DNA of 64,000 bases, from NCBI RefSeq assembly GCF_003958645.1, contig NZ_RXLO01000011.1:62001-126000 (forward strand), written 5' to 3'. Positions 9,031-18,500 of the stretch are shown here, piece by piece. Made by a program: the position numbers and the translations under genes. This DNA is from Chitinophaga rhizosphaerae. Lineage in GTDB: Bacteria > Bacteroidota > Bacteroidia > Chitinophagales > Chitinophagaceae. Under the pieces are notes generated by a model. That model was not told the origin of the DNA. It did no database searches and saw only the letters and a list, made by a program, of their open reading frames with translations. Each line of letters opens with the position of its first letter. Position 1 is the first letter of the stretch.

Positions 9031-9360
9031 GATGTGTTTGGGTTTTGATTGTTGAATACGGCCCAAAGTTCCCATCTTCCCGGCCGGCGTTTAGTAACAT
9101 CGATCACATAGCGCAATTTTCAGCGCGCGAAATCTTAGCGCGCATCTTCCGAACTCCCTTCACATATTCGTTCCGCGAATGAAGCCTGGGAAGCACGATA
9201 GCATCTGCGGACGTAATGGCCGGCCATGCGCGCTTCCGCTTGTGGGATGGGGGCTTGCGGCTTATAGCGAAAGCCGTATATTTGGATGGCGGGACGGATG
9301 TAAGTATGATAAGCAACCGGACGGGCCCGCGCATCCTTCCATTTAATGTAAATACTGATC
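9031..9360. other. Intergenic region between divergent osmC-type and nuclease-type genes
   Basis: 330 bp with no credible gene. It carries the candidate plus-strand promoter at 9254-9284. The osmC side has no clear TAnnTTTG box; GAACTTTG on the minus strand about 40 bp upstream of its start is the nearest. Confidence 0.5.
9254..9284 (+). promoter_or_regulatory. Bacteroidota-type promoter for the LamG/nuclease gene
   Basis: CTTG (3 of 4 to the -33 TTTG), 19 bp, then TATATTTG, a perfect TAnnTTTG -7 element, 76 bp before the start codon at 9361. Confidence 0.5.
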
Positions 9361-10851
9361 ATGCGTTTTCCATGTATATTGGCGGTAGCGGCCATGTTCG
9401 CGGCTACGAAGGCCTCGGGCCAGGCAAGGGTAGCCCTGCACGGTTTCGATTCCGTTTCGGTCTCCACCACCACAGGCATCGCCGGCAAGGCGTTAGACCT
9501 CAGCAGTACCGCCGCCACAAGGCACCCCGTTACATTCCCCTATGCCCTCCAATCGCATGCAGGATCGTATAGCGTACAGGTTTGGGTAAAGACCGGTGAA
9601 GGTTCGTCGAGGTACACATTTTTGGAAGCAACGTCTGCCGGGAACGGCTGGCGAATAGGTATCCAGGAAAACGGCGCATGGTTCTGGGAAATGCAGCAGG
9701 GGAAAACGGCGTATCGCTATCAGCCCACCCCGCTACGCCAGCAAATCCGCGACAAACGCTGGCATCAGCTCACATTCTGCCATCATGTCGACAAACAGGA
9801 AGCTACCCTGTATTTCGATGGAAGGCAGGTAGCCATTTATAACATAGAAGGTATTTCCAAAGCCACCGGCGCCGATACATTGTTTGCCGGCGGGCGCCCG
9901 CAGGGCGACCGTGGAGAATGGAACACTTTTCCCGGGCAGCTGGATGAAGTAACGTTGTTCGACGGCGTACTTTCCCCCGCAAGCGTGGCGGCTTCCTGGC
10001 GCAGGCATTTCCCGCTGCCGCCCGAAAAGCGCCTGCCGGCGGGGAAACAACTGTCGGTCATGAACTTCAACATCTGGCACGGCGGCAATGAAACCGGGAA
10101 AGACGCAGGGCCTGCGCGGGTGGTGGATATCATCCGTCAATCCGGCGCCGACATCGTGTCTATGCAGGAAACCTACGGTTCGGGCGAGAAGATCGCGGAT
10201 GCGCTGGGATATTATTTCTATCTCCGCAGCAGCAACCTCAGCATCATGAGCCGTTTCCCGATAGACTCCACTTTGCCGGGCTCCCGTTCGTTCTTCAATG
10301 GCGGCGCATTGATCCGGCTGAACGATAAGGCGAAAGTCGCCTTCATCACCAACTGGCTCAGCTATCCTTTCGATTATTGGGCCATGCTGGAGAAAGGGGA
10401 GAAGCTGGAACTGGATACGCTCGTCGCCGGCATGAAAACCCACAATGCCGCGCAGCTCACTGCCACGCTGGAAAAGTTATCACCCGTGATTCAACGGGCC
10501 AGCGATGTGCCCGTCATTTTCTGCGGCGATCTCAACAGCGGTTCGCATCTGGATTACGTCGAAAAGACGAAGCATTTGAACGGCGGGCTGGTGGTGCCCT
10601 TCCCGCAAAGCATCTACATGGCGGAAGCGGGGTTTACGGACAGCTACCGGAAAGTGCATCCCGATCCGTTGAAAGACCGCGGCACCACCTGGAGCCCTGA
10701 ATTCACCACGGCGTTCAAAGACCGGATCGATTATATTTATTACAAAGGCGAAAAACTCCACCCCGTAAAATCGTTCCTCATTGATCGCCACCCGGTAAAA
10801 TATCCGTCGGATCATGCGGCGCTGATCACCGTGTTCGACTGGAAACCTTAA
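9361..10851 (+). CDS. Secreted LamG-like + endonuclease/exonuclease/phosphatase-family protein
   Basis: 496 residues. A signal peptide ends near KASGQA (about residue 21). Residues about 25-220 form a LamG/concanavalin-like sandwich (YSVQVWVKTGE, GQLDEVTLFDGVLS). Residues about 230-496 form a metal-dependent EEP phosphoesterase domain with MNFNIWHGG, E270 in MQET, D390 and N392 in CGDLNSG, and the terminal SDHAA (D484, H485). These are the metal and catalytic positions of the DNase I / sphingomyelinase / inositol-phosphatase fold. The substrate could be nucleic acid, a lipid headgroup or a phosphosugar. It has its own promoter and terminator, so it is monocistronic. Confidence 0.88.
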   Translation: MRFPCILAVAAMFAATKASGQARVALHGFDSVSVSTTTGIAGKALDLSSTAATRHPVTFPYALQSHAGSYSVQVWVKTGEGSSRYTFLEATSAGNGWRIGIQENGAWFWEMQQGKTAYRYQPTPLRQQIRDKRWHQLTFCHHVDKQEATLYFDGRQVAIYNIEGISKATGADTLFAGGRPQGDRGEWNTFPGQLDEVTLFDGVLSPASVAASWRRHFPLPPEKRLPAGKQLSVMNFNIWHGGNETGKDAGPARVVDIIRQSGADIVSMQETYGSGEKIADALGYYFYLRSSNLSIMSRFPIDSTLPGSRSFFNGGALIRLNDKAKVAFITNWLSYPFDYWAMLEKGEKLELDTLVAGMKTHNAAQLTATLEKLSPVIQRASDVPVIFCGDLNSGSHLDYVEKTKHLNGGLVVPFPQSIYMAEAGFTDSYRKVHPDPLKDRGTTWSPEFTTAFKDRIDYIYYKGEKLHPVKSFLIDRHPVKYPSDHAALITVFDWKP

Positions 10852-10927
10852 CCATGGACATAACCGACAAGCCGCTGGCCGGAAAGAACCCTTCGGGAAG
10901 TTGACCCGGAAGGCCGTCGTGAAAGCA

Positions 10928-10956
10928 GCAAAACCCGCTGCATGAGCGGGTTTTGC
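10928..10956. terminator. Bidirectional terminator between the nuclease gene and the giant-protein operon
   Basis: Perfect 12-bp inverted repeat GCAAAACCCGCT / AGCGGGTTTTGC with a 5-base loop. The A/T ends of the stem supply a T-run on both strands. It ends the nuclease transcript (plus) and the roughly 18-20 kb operon (minus, last stop at 10977). Confidence 0.88.
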
Positions 10957-10976
10957 CAGTTGTAAAGCCCCAAAAA

Positions 10977-11513
10977 CTATTTCTTCAGTTCAAACGGAAC
11001 GCTTCCCACGATCATGATCTTTTTGATGGGAATGCCTTGCGGATTGGAATGGATTTCTGCGGGAGAAGCGTAGTAATTCACGTCTGCCAGGTATTGCGGC
11101 GCTACGCGTTTTACATGCTCGATGAAATCGGCCCCCGTGCCATTGGTGCCCACGATCGGGATGATGTTGGCGCCATCGGGCGGATCGGTTTTGCCTTTGT
11201 AGTATTTAAACGTAATGGTGGAATCGAAATTGTCCGGCCAGCGCACCTGTACGGTGGGCGCGAAGTTGGGGTTCGGGATGGCCTGCCTGGGGAAGATGAT
11301 GGTGTTCTGCGCATCCGGGCCGGGCACGGAAAACTCGATTTCGCCATCCGTGGGCAGGTTCTGGCATTGCACGCCGATGTTCAGCAGGCCGCCGTTTTCT
11401 GCGCCGTAAATGGTCGCGTAGTTTTCGATGGTGGGTTGCGTGGCGTCAACTTCTATCGTGTTTTTCCAGCCAACGTTGGGATGCGTCAGGATGAAGTTGG
11501 CCATGTCGTTCAC
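10977..11513 (-). CDS. Downstream half of an interrupted unknown protein (last gene of the giant-protein operon)
   Basis: 178 residues from a GTG (or MANF at 11504). It is in the same frame as the preceding gene and separated from it by one TAA and four sense codons. Text across the stop reads smoothly: HYCLVAWVKNGDDQ, the TAA, then NDMANFILTHPNVGWKN. This resembles the 'HxCLxAx ... NNNxAWKN' block of a single domain, so this is probably the C-terminal half of a 346-codon gene. The rest is beta-rich with no signal peptide or transmembrane segment. Whether it is translated separately, by readthrough, or not at all cannot be told from sequence. Confidence 0.6.
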   Translation of the reverse strand: MNDMANFILTHPNVGWKNTIEVDATQPTIENYATIYGAENGGLLNIGVQCQNLPTDGEIEFSVPGPDAQNTIIFPRQAIPNPNFAPTVQVRWPDNFDSTITFKYYKGKTDPPDGANIIPIVGTNGTGADFIEHVKRVAPQYLADVNYYASPAEIHSNPQGIPIKKIMIVGSVPFELKK

Positions 11514-11525
11514 CGTGCCGATGCT

Positions 11526-12017
11526 TTACAGGTCGGGCGGTTCCAGCTGGTCGTCGCCGTTCTTCACCCACGCCACCAGGCAATAGTGGTTATCCTGCCG
11601 CGGAGGTGTCCATTTGAACGGCTCGATCGTGGCGGCCAGCCCCTGCGCCTGCGCCACCACCTGCGCGGCGTTGATGGGTACGTTGGTGCCTTCGGTATGC
11701 ATAATGGTATCCATCTTCCAGTTCTGCGGCCACAACACGATACTGGTATCCACATAATACAGGTAGATCGTGGAAGTGATGCCCACCTGTTCCGTGTTGA
11801 TACCGCGGGCATACACGAAGTTGGTTTGCAAAGGCGTCTGGTTGTCGCCATCGGGCAGGCCCTTGTTGTAATTGTCCATATCCAGCAGCGACAGCGGATC
11901 TTTCAGCGGCACCGTCCCGGAAATACAGATGTCGGGCGATTGCGTCCAGCTGGGGCCTTTCGCATTGTCGGGCGTTTCGCCAACGTAGTCCCTGATAAAT
12001 AGTCCTTGGTATCCCAT
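11526..12017 (-). CDS. Upstream half of an interrupted unknown protein
   Basis: 163 residues starting MGYQGLFIRDYVGE and ending at a TAA. It has no signal peptide. It contains WTQSPDICISG (about 25-35), NFVYARGIN and IYLYYVDTS, which look like repeated beta-sandwich strands. It starts 18 bp after the propeller gene and is clearly part of the operon. The frame continues beyond the TAA into the next entry without a shift, so this is best read as the N-terminal half of one protein with a premature (or recoded) stop. I do not recognise the family. Confidence 0.65.
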   Translation of the reverse strand: MGYQGLFIRDYVGETPDNAKGPSWTQSPDICISGTVPLKDPLSLLDMDNYNKGLPDGDNQTPLQTNFVYARGINTEQVGITSTIYLYYVDTSIVLWPQNWKMDTIMHTEGTNVPINAAQVVAQAQGLAATIEPFKWTPPRQDNHYCLVAWVKNGDDQLEPPDL

Positions 12018-12035
12018 AAGAAAAAAATTTAAGGA

Positions 12036-15000
12036 TTAGGAATTGATTTGAAACACTTGTGCAATATTGTTGCTGTTTACACAGGCCAGGTAAATGGAAG
12101 AGGCATCCGGCAACATCGTGATGCCCATGGGGTAGCGGAGGTCGCGCTCCCAGGAGAGCGTTTGCACGATACGGAGCGATTCGGTGCTCACTACCCTTAC
12201 GCCGGTAATGTCCGCGTCGGTAATGAACAGCCGGCTGCCGTCTGGCGAAATGCATAAACGCTGCAGGTTGATCACCGTGCCGTAGGAGTCGGGATATTTG
12301 TATTCCCGCAGCTCCTGTTTCGCAATGTCGATCAGCAGGAAACTGGTCATCATATTGGTTTGCGCCAGGATGTACACCGTTCCGTTGTCTGGAGACACTA
12401 CCATGGATTTGGCGATGCTCGTGATCGTGTAGATCTTGGAGGATGGCTGGTAAGTTCCGCCGGCATCCCGGTTGATCGTGTAAATGTTGCCTGCGAACGC
12501 GTCCAGCACAAATACCGCAGAACCGTCCGGTGTATTGGCCAGCAGGATGGTGTTGGATTTTACGGTGGATACGAACAGGTTGTTGTCGGAAACCACGGTG
12601 TAAATATTCGCATTCACATCGCAGGCGTACGTCACCAGCGCATGCTGCCCGGTGGCTTCTTTTACGACCAGGTACATATAATCGCCGGCGGCAGACATGG
12701 AAATATTGATCGGTTGCCGCGTGACGCCGCCCGTACCGGTCGGAATGGGTATTTTCAGCTGCGAAGCGAACGTAGTGGCATCCAGCACTTCCACTGAATC
12801 GTCTGCACTGGCGATGAGGAAGAGCTTTTTAACAGGTATCTGCGGTGAGAACACGCAACCGATCACATCGGTGGTGTTCATCTTGTTCACCACGGCGCCC
12901 GTAGCTACGTTGTAAACGTACAGCCCTTTGGAATAGGTGCCCTTGCCGATCGTGATCAGGGCATTGTGCCAGGACACGACGGATTTGTTGTCGTTACTGA
13001 TCACCACATCCGTCGGCAGATTGCCCACTTTCACCGGCGCGTTCTGCATCTGGTAATTGATGAGCTTGATCACCGTGAGAGACGGGTCAGTGCTGCTCGC
13101 GGCAAACACCATGGCGTCGTCGGTCGAGAGGGAAATCCCCGCCGGAATGTTCACCGTCGGAATGCCGGCTTCCAGGATTTTGCAATTGGAAACTCCGGCG
13201 CCGCAGCTCACCAGCGTCACGGTGTTGCTGCCGGCGTTGGTGACAAATGCGTACGCACGGCTGGTATCCGTGTCTATGCCCATGGGCGAATTGCCGAGCG
13301 GCAGCTCCTGGCGCAGCGACGAGCCCCTGTCGTCGTGATGCACCGCGATGAGCTTGTTGCTGCCCTTGCAAACCACGAGCAACGTATCGCCCGTTGGGTC
13401 GCCCACGGCCACGTCTACCGGCTGCGAATCCAGGTCGGAAATGTTGCGGATGAAATTGAAACTGTCGTCCAGCGAGCTGTACCCCACCACGGAAACGTTG
13501 TTGCTGCCCGCATTGGCCACATACACCAGCGCGCCGGTGGGGTCGGTTGCCAGGCCCATGGCGGAAAGCCCTACCGAAACATCGTTTTTTACGGAGAAAA
13601 CGGTGTCGCTCAGTTTTTCGATCACGATCAGGTGCCCCTGCTGGTCTTCCGTATCGTTACAGGTCACGAAAACATAGTCTTCGTCCGGCCCTACTGCGAT
13701 GTGAGCGGGAGGATTGTCGAGCGGAACGGTGCAGACGATGCCGAAACTATAGGAAGCGGTACGCTCGTTATACGTTACCCCGATCACGGTAAGCGTACCG
13801 TTATCTTCCACTGAATACAGGTATTTCCCATTCGTGGAAAACAGGATGTCTACCGGTTTGCCGCCTACACGGATGGGATCTGTGTAACGGTCGTAGGTCA
13901 GCGAATTGAGGATTTCCACGCTGTTGGCCGACTGGTTGATGGCCGCTACGAATTGCGCGTCTGGAGAGGCTACGACCTGTTTCGGAACGAAATCGATGTT
14001 CACGTTCCGCGGCTCCTGGTCAAACGCCTGGATCAGCACGCTGCGTTGCAGTTCGTATAGCTTCGCGGAGTTTTTCGGGACGATCGACCACATCCCCGGG
14101 TTTTTCACTGACTTGTACAGCGTTCCCGATTTGTCGACCGGCTCTTTGGTGTTATCGCGGACGTTGACGAGGTACACGGCTTCGTTGGTGTCTACGTCCC
14201 AGTAGAACTTCACATCGTGCGGGAAATCCTTTTTGTAAATGGCGGTTGGGGTAGCTACGAAAGAGTTGATCTCGGGCAGCACGTTCGCCGTTACGGTTTT
14301 CATCACCGTATTGCTCGGGCCGCCGGCGCCATTGGCCACCAGCGTGATGTCGGTGGTTTCGGTAAGGAGGGCTTTGTAGCTTGTCACCTTCGTCACGTCT
14401 TCGTAGAACGGCATCAGCGTCAGCAGCTTGAAGTTTTTGGCCGACCAGCTCACCGTTACTTCCGCCACACCATTCTGCACGATGGCGGGGTTGGGCGTGA
14501 TGGTGATATTATCGATGGCTACATGGGGGATTTTGTTCAGCAGGATGTAGTAAGACCCATCGTTGTACCCGGGAACGTCCTGGTATTGCACGAACATGAG
14601 CGTGGGCCCCGGCTCGAAGGTGGTCACGATCTGGTCGATGTCTATCTGCACAACGGATTTGGTGCCGGTGCCGATGATGGGCTGGCCGTCTGGAGGAACC
14701 ATGAGCCAGCAGGGGTTTTGCTGGTCCGCGTTTTGAGTGATGACCCAATCGCCGGCGTTCTGGCCCTGCCGTACCTTAATTTTCGCGGCGGATGCGGGCG
14801 TCGTCAACGCACCGTATCCCGGCCAGTCGGCTGCGTACACGAACGATACGGTGAACACCGTTTTCGGCCCGGCTTTCACGACAGCTGGCGAGGGCCCGGG
14901 CTTGAAGATGAAGGAAATACTGTTCATCACCGGATCGTACCCATCGATGCTGTTGAAAATATCGCTGGCGGAATTGAGCTCGCAACCGATGGCGGCATTG

Positions 15001-15566
15001 AGGTCTTTCTGGCCGTCGGGCGCATTTTGCAACAGTACCTTGAAGAACGATACCTCCGGGAGTTTGCCGCTGGAAGCCGGGCTCACCCTGAAACAGCTCA
15101 CGTTCAGGCTGGCATTGGGCGCCGCCGGCGGATTGCTCATCGTTAACCCGTTGATGGCAATGTTGATCGCATCGCCCGCGCCACTGCCCAGCGTGATGTT
15201 TTTCGTGGGCGTCATGCAGATGAGGTCGTCTTCCGGGAACAGTTCAAACTGCCAGCCGGTCGCCGCACAGGCCAGGGCCCCGAATTCGGCAGCGGTGAGC
15301 TGCAGCGCGCTGAGGTCGAGGTACAGGATCGACCCCGTGGCCTTGGGAGCATCGCTTTTGGGAACGAGCTCGCCGGGCGTGAATGTGGCATCACCGATAT
15401 TTAAGGTGATGGCGAGCGAGAGCTTGTTTACCGCCGGGTCTGTCGTAATGTATATCGTATTGGCGGCCGACGGGTTCCCCATCTCGAAAGACAGCTGCGG
15501 CAACGTGCCCTGCGATGCTTCTGTGGCATGTGTCAGTTGCGGCAGTTTGTTTTGTAATGTTTCCAT
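12036..15566 (-). CDS. Large YVTN-type beta-propeller protein without signal peptide
   Basis: 1176 residues. Residues 1 to about 360 are an unrecognised beta-rich region. About 360-540 look like two Ig-like modules (ITITPNPAIVQNGVAEVTVSW; INSFVATPTAIYKKDFPHDV). From about 545 to the end, repeats of about 45 residues match the YVTN/YncE propeller pattern, for example VYVANAGSNNVSVVGY and AFVTNAGSNTVTLVS. This is enough sequence for about two seven-bladed propellers. Propellers of this type usually mediate binding rather than catalysis. The N-terminus (METLQNKLPQLTHATEA) has no export signal, unlike most YncE proteins. The gene starts 30 bp after the 1353-aa gene in the same operon. Confidence 0.85.
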   Translation of the reverse strand: METLQNKLPQLTHATEASQGTLPQLSFEMGNPSAANTIYITTDPAVNKLSLAITLNIGDATFTPGELVPKSDAPKATGSILYLDLSALQLTAAEFGALACAATGWQFELFPEDDLICMTPTKNITLGSGAGDAINIAINGLTMSNPPAAPNASLNVSCFRVSPASSGKLPEVSFFKVLLQNAPDGQKDLNAAIGCELNSASDIFNSIDGYDPVMNSISFIFKPGPSPAVVKAGPKTVFTVSFVYAADWPGYGALTTPASAAKIKVRQGQNAGDWVITQNADQQNPCWLMVPPDGQPIIGTGTKSVVQIDIDQIVTTFEPGPTLMFVQYQDVPGYNDGSYYILLNKIPHVAIDNITITPNPAIVQNGVAEVTVSWSAKNFKLLTLMPFYEDVTKVTSYKALLTETTDITLVANGAGGPSNTVMKTVTANVLPEINSFVATPTAIYKKDFPHDVKFYWDVDTNEAVYLVNVRDNTKEPVDKSGTLYKSVKNPGMWSIVPKNSAKLYELQRSVLIQAFDQEPRNVNIDFVPKQVVASPDAQFVAAINQSANSVEILNSLTYDRYTDPIRVGGKPVDILFSTNGKYLYSVEDNGTLTVIGVTYNERTASYSFGIVCTVPLDNPPAHIAVGPDEDYVFVTCNDTEDQQGHLIVIEKLSDTVFSVKNDVSVGLSAMGLATDPTGALVYVANAGSNNVSVVGYSSLDDSFNFIRNISDLDSQPVDVAVGDPTGDTLLVVCKGSNKLIAVHHDDRGSSLRQELPLGNSPMGIDTDTSRAYAFVTNAGSNTVTLVSCGAGVSNCKILEAGIPTVNIPAGISLSTDDAMVFAASSTDPSLTVIKLINYQMQNAPVKVGNLPTDVVISNDNKSVVSWHNALITIGKGTYSKGLYVYNVATGAVVNKMNTTDVIGCVFSPQIPVKKLFLIASADDSVEVLDATTFASQLKIPIPTGTGGVTRQPINISMSAAGDYMYLVVKEATGQHALVTYACDVNANIYTVVSDNNLFVSTVKSNTILLANTPDGSAVFVLDAFAGNIYTINRDAGGTYQPSSKIYTITSIAKSMVVSPDNGTVYILAQTNMMTSFLLIDIAKQELREYKYPDSYGTVINLQRLCISPDGSRLFITDADITGVRVVSTESLRIVQTLSWERDLRYPMGITMLPDASSIYLACVNSNNIAQVFQINS

Positions 15567-15596
15567 ATGCGTGTATTAAATGTTTTGGAATACAGT

Positions 15597-18500
15597 TTAT
15601 TGGGTGATAGACAGGAGGGATGCATCGGTGCCGTTGTTGACGCCGGTCACATCCATGTAATCGACATAGACCTGCACCTGTCCGCTGTTTTCGGCAACGA
15701 ACGCTTTCGTGATGTTGAACATGATCTCCGCACCGGGCGCCAGATCAATGTCTGCCGAAGGCGTGCAGGCCCAGTAGTTCCCGTATTGCAGGTTGTTGAG
15801 GCATTTGAACGTCCAGCCGGTGCGGGAGATCGCTATGTCCGGGACTTTATCGTCGCCGATCAGCTGGCCGAAATGCAGATAGAAAACAGCGCCGGTATTG
15901 GGGTCGCCTTCGGGCAATAATTGGCCGGCTTTGAACGTGATGGCTGTGGGTTTTCGGTTTTTTACGGTTAGGGTGAAGTCGTTGTCCTGCCCCGGCACCG
16001 CTACCGGCTGGCCCAGTGGATTCAGCAGCGTGAAACTGAGCAACTGCGGATTGAGCCGCAGCCAGCCTTCCCGGATGGCCTGGGGCGTATAGGTGGCGAT
16101 GGCCTCGCTGGTCGTGAAGCTGATATCGGGGGCTACGGCCCAGACGGGCTTGTCGGCCACGAGTGTTTCTTCCACCCAGCTCCATTGATAGCCTTCTTCC
16201 GCGGGCAGGGGCAGGTTGAAACCGGTAATGCCCTGCAGCACGGGCGTGGTGAGGAACGTCATTTCGAGGGTGCTGACGATGTCGGTGTACTCATCGGGCG
16301 GGATCTCGATGGACATCACGGGTTGAATGCCGCTGGTGGCGTAAATGGCGGCCCTGGGGTCTACCAGCATGAGGATTTTCACCGCATCCTGCATCACGTT
16401 GGCCGGGTCGGGCGCATCGATTTTCGGGGAAACGTTCACCATCAGGTTAGTGCTGGCAGGCTTTACTACGCCGCTGGCGCCGGTGGCGGCTTCACAGTAG
16501 AAAGATGAGAAATCGTATCCCGCCGTTCCCTGTTTAAAATACCCGATCAGGCCATCGTCGATATTGTCCAGGTCGCCAAGGATGACAGGGAACTGCACGC
16601 CGGTGAAACCATTGTCCTCCGGCTCCAGCGTATACCAGCTTTGGTTGGCCGCCGGGCTGCCCGCCGCTTCCAGCCGCAACATGGCTTGCGTAATGGCTAC
16701 CGGCCGGCCGATCAGTACCGCCAGGTCATTGTTTTGCGCGTAGTTGGAAGGGTTCACGAAATTATGCATGGAATCCACCGCCGTCCAGAAATCGAGGAAG
16801 AAGGCGGGCGTACTGGCAGCGAGACTTTCGGCGAAAGCGGCGAAAACGGAATTCTGGTACGCAAAAACGGAAGCTACGGACTGGTTGATGGTTTTGTTGT
16901 CGCCCGGGGCGGATTGCCAGAGGATGGTGGTGTGGTCGCCGTCGAGGAACATGGTGCCGAGGGCGTGGCCCTGCTGGTCATAGAAAAACAGGCTGGCGTC
17001 GAGGTGATTGGGCATGACCCAACCGCAAATGGGTGAGGTGGCCGGATGTACGGTCATTTCCTGGGATTGGTCGCCATCGGCGGACAGCCATCTGAAAATC
17101 AGCCGTGAGGGTTGTGAAATCCGCGGCGGCAGGAACGCCGTTTCCGGGATCTGCTTGCCATTGTACCAGCTGATCATGGAATTGGCATAGCACTGGTCGG
17201 AAATCTGGATTGCACGTTTGTTGCCGTACACGTCTACGGCGGTGAGCCGCGCGTTGAGGTACCCCGCGCGGATGGGGTTGTAAAACCCGTTCGGTTCGGG
17301 CGATACGCTATAGGAATCCCCGACGATCTCGTTCACGCTTTCGGTAAGGGGCGCATACGGGTTATTGCCCGGTACCTTGATGTTCAGTTGCAGGTCCTGG
17401 TCCTGCATGATGAGCGAATTCCCGAACCCGTTGATGGAAAAGGTGACGTACTTGCCCGTTCCAAGATCGTCCAGGATGGTTTGCAGCGTTTTGTCGGTAT
17501 GGTCTTCCAGGTATTCCGCCAGTTGTTTGGCGAAGCTGTCGGCCGCGCTGAGCGTAAGGATCGCGGAGCCGCTGTAGCCTTCCCGGTTATGCGCGATGAA
17601 CTGTGTGGGGTCGGATGGACCTTTATACGTGATGAAACCGCCGGCGTTCTGGTCTACGTCGTAATTGTTGGTGAAGAAATTGGCACTGTACTGTTGGAGG
17701 TTTTCGCCCTGCATCGTGGGCTGTAACGGCGAAAAATCCGCTTCCCAGATCACCATGATGGGGTTCCAGGGATTGCCGTTCCACCAGCGCACGGCTTTGG
17801 GTGCCGGCAACTGGCCGGTAAAGGTGTAAGTGGATTGGGGCGATCCATCCAGCGCTGCCTGCAAACTGTCTTGCAAAACGGAGACGGCAATGCCGGTGAG
17901 GCTGGATACGATGTTCGTGTTCAGCAGGCAGCTTTCTTCGATCAGGCTGTTGAAAATGGTGGCTTGCGGTAAATTGTTCGGGCCGGGAAGGTCGATGGTG
18001 TTGAACTGCGTTGCCGGGATGGTGATGTTGTTGACAACGATGGAGGAAAGCAGTTGATCGTTGATCCGGCAAACCAGGTACCCGTCTGCATCTACGCTGG
18101 CGGTAACGCTGAAGCGCGCCGTGCCGGCGAATTCCGGCGCGGTGAGGAGGAGCACCGGTTCGTTCGGCTGCCAGTACCTGCTGGCCGGGGTTTCCTTCAA
18201 TTCGAGCTGCGGCTTGATCCTGCGTTCCTGGTTAAGCGCGCCGAGCTGATCGCCTACGAGTTTGCGCTGTGCGTCGAGCTCGTCTTGTAAGGAAGTGAGT
18301 TTCGGGAAAATGGCGTCTTCGTAATAGCTGATCTGTGAGCGGATGATGGCGTCGAGCTCGTTTTTGGTGGTATCGTCGTCGGCTTTCATCAACCGGTACC
18401 AGTTCGCGAACAGCGTGCCTTTGAAATGGGCGTCATAATCGGAATAGTAATCATATTGCTGCTGGATGATGTTCAGCTGGTTCAGGGAGATGCCCATCTG

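Noticed and set aside
9090..9115. CRP-like site (TGTGATCGATGTTAC on the minus strand) upstream of the osmC-type gene
   Set aside because: Only one half matches the E. coli CRP consensus and the binding preference of this Crp/Fnr-type regulator is unknown.
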